A DNA stretch of 64,000 nt from Pascua guehoae (Eukaryota > Basidiomycota > Tremellomycetes > Trichosporonales > Trichosporonaceae): NCBI GenBank assembly GCA_001600415.1, contig BCJX01000001.1:1956040-2020039 (forward strand), given 5' to 3'. Below the pieces are notes generated by a model. The model saw only the letters and a program-made list of their open reading frames with translations. It was not told the DNA's origin and made no database searches. A program made the translations under genes and the position numbers. Position 1 is the first letter of the stretch. Each line of letters begins with the position of its first letter. Shown piece after piece: positions 56,986 to 64,000 of this stretch.

Positions 56986-59685
56986 CTATCGCGCTCTATA
57001 CAGCTCGTCCTCTTCGCCATACTCGTCGCTGTCCGTCTCCTCCTCGCTCTCGTCCTCACTCTCGTCGTACTCTGGCACGAAGTCGGTCCTTGCACTACCC
57101 CCAGCACCGCCTACGCCAGTCGTAGCGGAAGCCCGAGGGGCGGCCCCGTGCGCGCTCTCCCCACTCTCGCCCTCGCTCTCGGTCTCGGTCTCCTCCTCAC
57201 TCTCGCTCTCCTCCTCGCTCTCCGAGTTGAGGAAGTCGTCGAGGTCGCGGAACTTTGTCCGCGTCGCGTGAGGAATGCTGCCGCTGTCGGCGGGGCTCGC
57301 GCCGCCGGGTGTCCCGCCCCTGGGCGTGCCGCGGGGCGTGCCGCGGGGCGTGCCGCGCGCCGACAGCACGGGGCCAGACATGGCCGACGCGGTGCGCCCG
57401 ACCGCGGGTGTGGGGTAGGCCGGGGACGACATTGCTGGTGGCGAGGGGTTTTTGTGTTCCAACTGGGGGTGGGGGTTAGCAATATGAATGGGGGCGGTAC
57501 GCGGTAGTAAGAGGAGGTATGCCTCGCTATGCACAGCCAAAACGTCTACCCTTCTGACGCGACTCACCTCTGACTCGCGCAAGACGGCGTCGCTCGGGTC
57601 GTCTGTCCACTCTGGCAGTGGCTCATAGTTGGCGAGGCGGTGGCGGGCTGTGCGCGACATGGAGCCGACCTGGAACTCTGCGGCGGGCTTTTCCTCGCCG
57701 GCCACCACACGGCGGCCGAGGAGGACGTGCCGGACCTGCTCTCTGCGGAGGGTGACGCCGCCGACGTCCTCGTCGTCGTCGTTGTCTCCGTCCGCCACGC
57801 CACCCTGAACGCCGCGCAGGAGGGCGTGGAGGAAGCGCGCGCGGTCGCGGACGTCGTAGTCTGCATCGTAGCGGGCGAGGGAGAAGAGGTACGCGGCCAT
57901 CTGGGCGAGCTGGGTGGTTGCGGGGGAGAGGACGAGGAGCTTTGCAGCGAGGGTGAGGACCTGGAGCTTTGCGACCGTCTCCTGCTCTCTGAACCCCTTG
58001 ACGCCCTTGCGGAACACGTCGGGCACCCAGGGCGCGAGCGCTTCCCATTTCAGTCCGTGCGAGGTGTCAGGCCCATCGTCGGCGGCATACTGCCCCACAA
58101 GCCAGAAGACGGACGCGCGCGCCGAGGCGTTGGAAATGTTGTCGAGCTGGCGGGCGAGGCGCGCGACGAGCCGCGCCGGGTCCCCGACACCCTGGAGAAT
58201 CACGCCCTTGAGGACAATGACGGCCTGGGCGACGAGTGCGGCGCGTGAGCTCTTGAGCAGGCGCATCAGGCTGCGCAGGCCCGACTCGGCGATGGCGGGT
58301 TGTGTGCGCACACACTGGCCCAGTGCACGGACCGCGTCCTCGGCGACTGCGTTGTCGGGGTCGTTGACATAGTGTTTGAACTCGCGGACTGACACGGCCG
58401 CATTGTCCGTGTTGACAAGCGCAACCAGCGTCGACAGCTTGGCGCGCTTGACACTCACAGGGTCGGCGGCATGCAGGAAAAAGCTCGTGTGAGCCGCTGC
58501 AAAGAGCTGAGGCCGGTCCGTCGCCATGGCCGCAATCACGTCCCATGTCAGAGCAGCAATCTCGCCCGATCCGCTGCGGTCAGCACCGGCGCTGCCCGCA
58601 AGACGCAGGAGCGGGCGGACAATGAGCGCCTGCCAGTGTCCCGCGGGCGCGAGGTTGTAGTACATCTTGGCCGCGGCGAGGACGACGGCCGCATTGCGGC
58701 TCTGGAGCAGCGGCTTGGTGTGGTCGAGAAGCATGGCCAGGTCGGGGTCCAGACCGTCAAACTCGTCGTCGGAGCTGGAACCTGCTGCGTCCTTGGCGCC
58801 GTTGGTTGCCGCCTCTGGCTTTTCCAGCATGGCGCGCGCGTACCGCGTCAGCACGTCGAGCGCGACCACCTGTCCCCACTCGTCGGCGTCGACGAGAAGA
58901 CGACACAAGTGTCGGTAGTACGGGTGCAACAGCTCGAGACGGTTGGGGCATATTTCGGAGAAGGCCGTGAGCGTCGTACCGAGCGTCAACGGTGATGGTG
59001 AAGCCAGGAGTGACTGCAGGAGTGGGATGAGCTCTGGGAGCGACGACGAGTCCATGCTGCGGAGTATAAGTCATAGGAACAATCAGACCGCTCGTGTGCC
59101 CTCGACTCACTCGTAGACCTTTGGGAGGCCGCCAGCGACCGTCTTGCGCACCCATGGGTTGCGGTCGTTGACGAGCTTCTTAAGGCCGAGCATGACGATG
59201 CCTGGCGTGAGCAACTAGTGGCGCCAGCAAAGCTCACCCTGGATAACCGGCACACGTATCGAAGTGAGGACCCGCAACGACATGGACCGGATCAACGGCG
59301 ACGGGTCCGAGAGGTCCTTTTGGAACGTGTTGATCGAGAGCAAGAGCAGGTCGGCGTTGGTGCTCGCATATCGCAAGAGGTAGATGTAGACGAGCTTGCG
59401 GATTTCGATACTGCTCGCCACGACATTCTTGACGACAGCAGCAAAGAAGCCCTCCATGTTGCGTCCCTTGGACATGGCGGCAATGATGCGCTTCATGCCC
59501 TCGAGCCGTTCGCTCTCGGCGCGCGACTCGAGGAGCTTTGAGATTTCAAACACCTTGTCCTCGGACGCGTCAAAGTAGGCCGCGCTCGCGGACCCGCCCC
59601 CGCCCGAGAGCAGGTTGAGGTCGCGCGTCGACTCGTGAAAGTTTTCCTTGAGCCGTTGCCCCAGGCGGTTGATCATGGTGGCCAT
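56986..59685 (-). CDS. APL6: AP-3 complex subunit beta
   Basis: Four exons (59685-59238, 59201-59111, 59056-57568, 57462-56986), 834 residues; introns 36, 54 and 105 nt. Beta-3 is a large subunit of the AP-3 adaptor that carries cargo from Golgi/endosomes to the vacuole. The adaptin trunk starts early (YFDASEDKVFEISKLLESRA; RIIAAMSKGRNMEGFFAAVV; LVYIYLLRYASTNADLLLLS; SLRVLTSIRVPVIQGIVMLG, joined by splicing; NDRNPWVRKTVAGGLPKVYD) and continues as HEAT-like helices (ICPNRLELLHPYYRHLCRLL). The C-terminal part has a Gly/Thr/Pro repeat (RGTPRGTPRGTPRGGTPGG) and a long acidic Ser/Glu tail, as in other beta-3 hinges; no ear domain is seen. The last intron (57463-57567) is divisible by three and has no stop. 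The gene is divergent from HDA1 and convergent with RNase H1. Confidence 0.9.
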
Positions 59686-60171
59686 GGTGTGTTGTGGTAA
59701 TGACGACAGTGGTGGTCGCGAGCAACGATGTGGACAACCTGAGCCCTCTGAGCTCTGTGGGTGGAAGCCAGGATGACGATCGTTCTGAAACAGACCACGT
59801 GGCAAAAAGCACGTGGATTGATTAGAAAGATATCCTTATCCCCGAGATAACGATTCTAAATGGTTTAGAAACAAGGCTATTAGCGGAAGCAATCATGACC
59901 TGAACTTGTTTGCGGTCTGAAGCAACAATGAAGTCGGAAAGCAACAATCCAACTGCCCCCATTCTGTTGTCATCGCTCTGCGAACCAGTCTCGCTCCATC
60001 ACCCACCTCCTCATATACCTCATCCATAGATAGCGTCTGCGACAGAAGGATCACTAATCTAACCATCTGCCAGCGACAACCCGATATCCTACCCAACCCT
60101 CTGCCCCGCCCCTCTCCCTCACCACCACTTCCTCCCTCCCAAGGCTGAAACTTTCAACCAGCCGCCCAACG
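59686..60171. promoter_or_regulatory. Divergent promoter APL6 / HDA1
   Basis: 486 bp between divergent ATGs. It has an A/T-richer core around 59815-59900 and a C-rich HDA1 leader (60060-60171). No specific factor site can be named with confidence. Confidence 0.45.
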
Positions 60172-62893
60172 ATGTCCGAACCCATCCCCATGGACATCGA
60201 CCCTTCGTCCTCGACGAGTGGGGGTAACCTCTTGGTGGACGAGTCTGCCTCCCAGGCACCAGCCATCCCTGCCGCCTCTTCATCAGCTCAAAAGGAGCTC
60301 ATCTCTCTCTCTACCCAATCAATGGTACCGGGGTCGGGCTCGACGGTGCCGCCTCCGAACGGGCAGCCGACACCTGGGACAGAAATGGTCGCTACTGTCA
60401 ACCCGGGCGCTACCCTCCTCTCGCTGGACGACACCACCGAGACTGATGCCGTGGTCCGCATGACCCGCACGGGCTACGTCTTTGACCCGCTCATGATGCT
60501 GCATGCGCAGGACGGCTACGAGCCGACGCGCGACGACGTCATTGATGCCGGCGAGGGACACCCCGAGGAGCCGATGCGTATCAAGCGGATCATGACAAAG
60601 CTCAAGCAAAACGGCCTCATCCGCCGCATGAAGCAAATCCCATCGCAAGAGGCGACCTACAACCAGGTCGTCCTCGTCCACAGCCAAGAGCACTGGAACA
60701 AGGTCCAGGGCACTGAGGCGTTTACCGACGACTACATCCAGGAGACCAAGCACTACTACGACGCCATGTCGCTCTACGTCTGTCGCCAGACGGCCCACTG
60801 CGCCCGTCTCTCGTGCGGTGGTGTCATTGCCGCATGCGAGGCCGTGTGCACTGGCCAGGTCCGCAACGCGTTTGCCATTGTCCGCCCGCCAGGACACCAC
60901 GCCGAGCCAGACGAGCACATGGGCTTCTGCTTTTACAACAACGTCGCCGTTGCCACCCGCGAAATGCAGCGCAAGGGCCTGGCCAAGAAGGTCCTGATTC
61001 TTGACTGGTGTGTATTGTTGTGATAACCTTTTGTTTGTATATCCGCCTCTGCGCTTATTTCCCCGGGCGTATTGTCTCCATGCGGTGGCTTGTTTTGCTT
61101 TTGTTTCACAACCTAACAAAACAGGGACGTTCATCATGGAAACGGCACACAGCGTGCATTCTACAACGACGAGGATGTCCTGTACATTTCGATCCACCGC
61201 CACGATGGCGGCCGCTTCTACCCCACCAGTGACTTTGGTGCCCTCGACACCGTTGGCGAGGGCCCCGGCGAGGGAAAGTGAGTGCACTCACATTAACCAA
61301 ACTTACGCTAGGTCGGTCAACATCCCGTGGCCAACTCATGGATTCGGCGACAGCGACTACGTTTACGCGTTCCAGAAAATTGTCCTCCCAATTGCTTACG
61401 AGTTTAACCCCGACCTTGTGATCAGTGAGTGCCACCACCGCTGGTCCTCGCTAATAATTCAGTCTCTGCGGGCTTTGACGCCGCTGACGGTGACCACCTC
61501 GGTCTCTGCAACGTGACTCCGGCTGGTTATGGTCACATGACACACATGCTATGTGCGCTCGCGGGCGGCAAGGTGGTCGTCGCACTCGAGGTAAGCTCCC
61601 GTCCCATAGTTGACGCCACTAACACCAAGGGCGGCTACAACCTCCGTGCCATCTCCGACTCTTCGCTCGCCGTCGCTCAGGTGCTCCTGGGTGAGACCCC
61701 GGCCGACATTGGCGTTGTGGAAGCACAGCCCATGGCCGTCGAGGTCATGTACGAGGTTGCAAAGGTGCAGTCCAAGTACTGGAAGAACATCGACGTCAAG
61801 GCTTGCGAGCCACCCGAAGTCGGTGCCGATGCCGACATGTCGCCGATTATAATGATCCCTGAACTTGTAAAGAGCTATCGTCGGACTCACCTTCGCAACA
61901 AGTGGGACCTCATGGAAATCCCTCTCGCCAATGAAGAGCTCCAGGAATCCTACAATGGCCAGGTCTTTGCTACAGAGGGCATCCTTACGAATGACAGTGA
62001 TGTCCTGGTTCTATTCGTACACGACTTGTGAGTACGCGGCTCGTATTTCCCAGCCCCGCTGACATTCGCAGTGGAAACTTGCGTGTCGAGCTCGACGGCG
62101 TTGCTAGCACCGACATTAGCCTCGACGAAAGCTACCTGATTGACACTTCTGACAAGGTCGTCAGCTGGGCTATTAACAACAACTTCAACCTTATCGACGT
62201 CAACATTTTGAAGCAGCTGCCAACGTCGTTTGCAAGGGTGGGTAGTGTTGCGAGGAGCCAGGGCTCACTTTGCAGGACCGCCCACGCATGGTCTCGAACA
62301 GCGGCGACAAGGAGGATTCCCAACTGATGGTCTATCTTTGGGACAACTTTATCGAGTTCGTTTTTGTTACTGGAATCTTGCCGGGACTTGTCCTGACGCA
62401 CAGACTGTCGGGGGCAAATCACGTTGTCTTTATCGGCCATGGCACTGGCTGCCATGCGATCATGGAGCTGGTCAACCGCTGTGGTGAGTCAATGTTTCTC
62501 TACGGCACAACGCCCTGCCTAGAATCCCGCCTCGATCCACTTGCTTTACTAACAGGAGACGTCGAGAACCGAGTCAAGGCCGTGGTGCAGGTCGCCGGCC
62601 TCCACTCGCTGGTCCGCGTAGACCCCCACAACGAGACGCGCCGCAAATGGTTCATGGCGTCGAACCGCGTCTACGTCCCCAACTCCCACCCGCTCCTAGG
62701 CGAGGAGCGCCTTCACCGCCGACTGGGCGGGCAAATCCACACGACAAAGGACGCAAAAGTCGTCGACGTGCTCAACGCCGTGTTCCCGCAAATTCGCGAG
62801 TTTGTTGCGTCCAAGCTCCCCGCACAACGAGGAGCGACGGCGAATGGAGCTACGCCACTAGAGGTCGCGTCGACAGTCGTTGCAGTGGCGTAG
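60172..62893 (+). CDS. HDA1: Class II histone deacetylase Hda1 with C-terminal Arb2 domain
   Basis: Eight exons: 60172-61007, 61125-61277, 61312-61424, 61463-61590, 61630-62027, 62072-62237, 62276-62483 and 62556-62893; 779 residues; phases consistent. Hda1 removes acetyl groups from H3/H2B tails at repressed promoters. After a ~95-residue disordered N-terminus, the zinc-dependent catalytic domain shows [57 protein letters not shown] (joined by splicing), [15 protein letters not shown] and LEGGYNL, which include the charge-relay histidines and zinc ligands. The C-terminal third is the Arb2/alpha-beta domain typical of fungal Hda1 ([34 protein letters not shown]). Intron 2 is only 34 nt, and intron 4 (39 nt, AAG acceptor) is in frame with no stop. 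Strong call. Confidence 0.94.
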
Positions 62894-63135
62894 ACAGAGT
62901 GTAGGCAGTTGGACGATTTTAGTTTTGTAGCATTGAATCACGTGTGCATCATGCAGTCATCAGGGTGTAGGTGCTGTGGTCGCGTGTAGAGTCACGCCAG
63001 TAGTGGCCACCAGGGTGAGACGGACCTCCAACATCGACTCGCTGCGCGCCGACGTTGACCAGGGAATGTGGTATAGACGCCTCCTCCACTCCATCCTTCA
63101 CACACAACGTCCCGTCCAAGGCCTCATCAACCTCT

Positions 63136-64000
63136 CTACCTCCTCCTCGGCGACGAACGTGGGGACGCGCTCCGGTGGTCCCCGCGCGCCGGCCGACGCC
63201 CCCACGCACTATCATGGGGACTGGGCGATGCATCGCGCTTTGCCGTGTGCGGCGACGACGCGACGCTGCGGACCGGACTGCGTCCGCGCCGCCGGGGCCT
63301 GTGGGGCCCGTCGTCCGAGTCGAGCGAGCTGCTCGACATGGACGCACTAGAGAACCTCCGCCCCGAGACGGAACGGTCCGAGCCCGTGTCCGTGTCGATC
63401 GAGTTCGAGTCCGAGTCGGACGACGACGAGTATCTGGCGTTAGCGGTGGTGTCGTGGTGTGGGGCAAGGGCCGCAAGTGAACGGCAAGTGAAGGGGTAGA
63501 CTCACCTCCTCCTACGCGGCGGGCTTGCACTGTCTCGCCTCCTGTCCCGCCCACTCCCACTCCCACTCGCGCGCTCGCGCTCGCGGTCCGCCCGTCCCAT
63601 ATCCCGCTCGCGCGCGCTCCCACTCGCACCTCCGCTCCCGCTCCCGCTCCTGCTCCCACTCGCACTCCCGCGCCGCGCCGCGTCCTTGTCGCGCAGAATG
63701 CGGTCGGCGAGCCCCACGCCGCCCTTGAACTCGTCGGGCACCTCGACGCTCGGCTGGGCGCGCACGGCCGACCCGATGCCCTTGGCCTGGAGCAGTTCCT
63801 TGGTCCGGCTCACGCGCGGGACGTAGGGGCGCGGGTTGGTGCATTCGTACGTGTGGTGGCCGAGTTTGAGGCATTTCTGGGCGTTAGCGGTGTAAGCTGG
63901 GGCTGGGGGGGAAGGGTACGGGAGGGAAAGGGGGAAGGGGGTGAGGATGAGTTTGTTGTGACTGAGAGTCCCGATGCTGAAGGGTGGAAAAGGTGGGGGG
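63136..64000 (-). CDS. ZCCHC10-like zinc-knuckle protein, 5' exon(s) beyond the window
   Basis: Visible coding segments 63876-63506 and 63433-63136, separated by a 72-nt intron. The sequence from 63877 to 64000 reads as intron (CAG acceptor at 63877-63879, CTAAC branch element a few bases before it) and has no ATG, so the first exon lies outside. The first visible residues, KCLKLGHHTYEC followed by NPRPYVPRVSRTKELL, match the CCHC knuckle of ZCCHC10-type proteins. The first zinc-ligand cysteine must be in the missing exon, probably as C-Q just before the junction. The rest is Arg/Ser/Gly-rich with alternating SGSGSG and RERERA, and exon 3 is Ser/Asp/Arg-rich (RYSSSSDSDSNS; RRRGRSPVRS), resembling RS-type splicing factors. 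It converges on HDA1 with 242 bp between stops. The family call is moderate to good; its role in RNA metabolism is inferred. Confidence 0.75.

Overview
The window looks like nuclear DNA of a basidiomycete yeast. Genes are split by many very short introns (about 34-60 nt) that use GTGAGT or GTGGGT donors and a CTAAC/CTGAC/CTTAC branch site close to the AG acceptor. The DNA is GC-rich, and every recognisable protein is a eukaryotic housekeeping factor. This architecture fits Tremellomycetes, perhaps Trichosporonales; the species assignment is inference. No telomere repeat, rRNA, tRNA, CRISPR array or intact transposon was recognised.

The left 30 kb is gene-poor and repeat-rich. It holds two neighbouring genes for heptad-repeat coiled-coil proteins (1-601, cut by the window edge, and 1321-2356), then about 7 kb with no supportable gene, an Ecl1-type zinc-binding protein gene behind a long pyrimidine-rich leader (11283-12530), and a 2.6-kb array of strongly decayed ~105-175-bp units (15.45-18.05 kb). 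A sorting nexin-4 gene follows (19571-23674, minus strand); one of its introns is 1,607 nt and is filled with a second decayed tandem array. A GATA-factor gene (26019-27847) and a two-exon gene for a 38-residue lysine-rich peptide (30815-31025) complete this half.

The right half (31.4-64 kb) is compact. In order it carries GID7/WDR26 (minus), the CAF-1 large subunit (plus), TSR3 (minus), gamma-tubulin complex protein GCP3 (plus), biotin-protein ligase BPL1 (minus), mitochondrial release-factor methyltransferase MTQ1 (minus), the GATOR1/SEACIT subunit IML1 (plus), RNase H1 (plus), AP-3 beta (minus), class II histone deacetylase HDA1 (plus) and the 3' part of a ZCCHC10-like zinc-knuckle gene (minus). 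Divergent pairs (GID7/CAC1, TSR3/GCP3, MTQ1/IML1, AP-3 beta/HDA1) alternate with convergent ends 200-520 bp apart. The genes do not form one pathway: they cover nutrient and degradation signalling (IML1, GID7), endosome and vacuole traffic (SNX4, AP-3 beta), chromatin and genome maintenance (CAC1, HDA1, RNase H1), ribosome and translation modification (TSR3, MTQ1), the spindle (GCP3) and biotinylation (BPL1).

Exon models were built by hand from reading-frame continuity, splice signals and family resemblance. Most junctions keep phase exactly, but no transcript evidence was available. The most unusual features are the two decayed arrays (one intronic), an RNase H1 whose internal start codon is split by an intron, a ~170-residue low-complexity insert inside the C-terminal domain of GCP3, and the extremely short introns.
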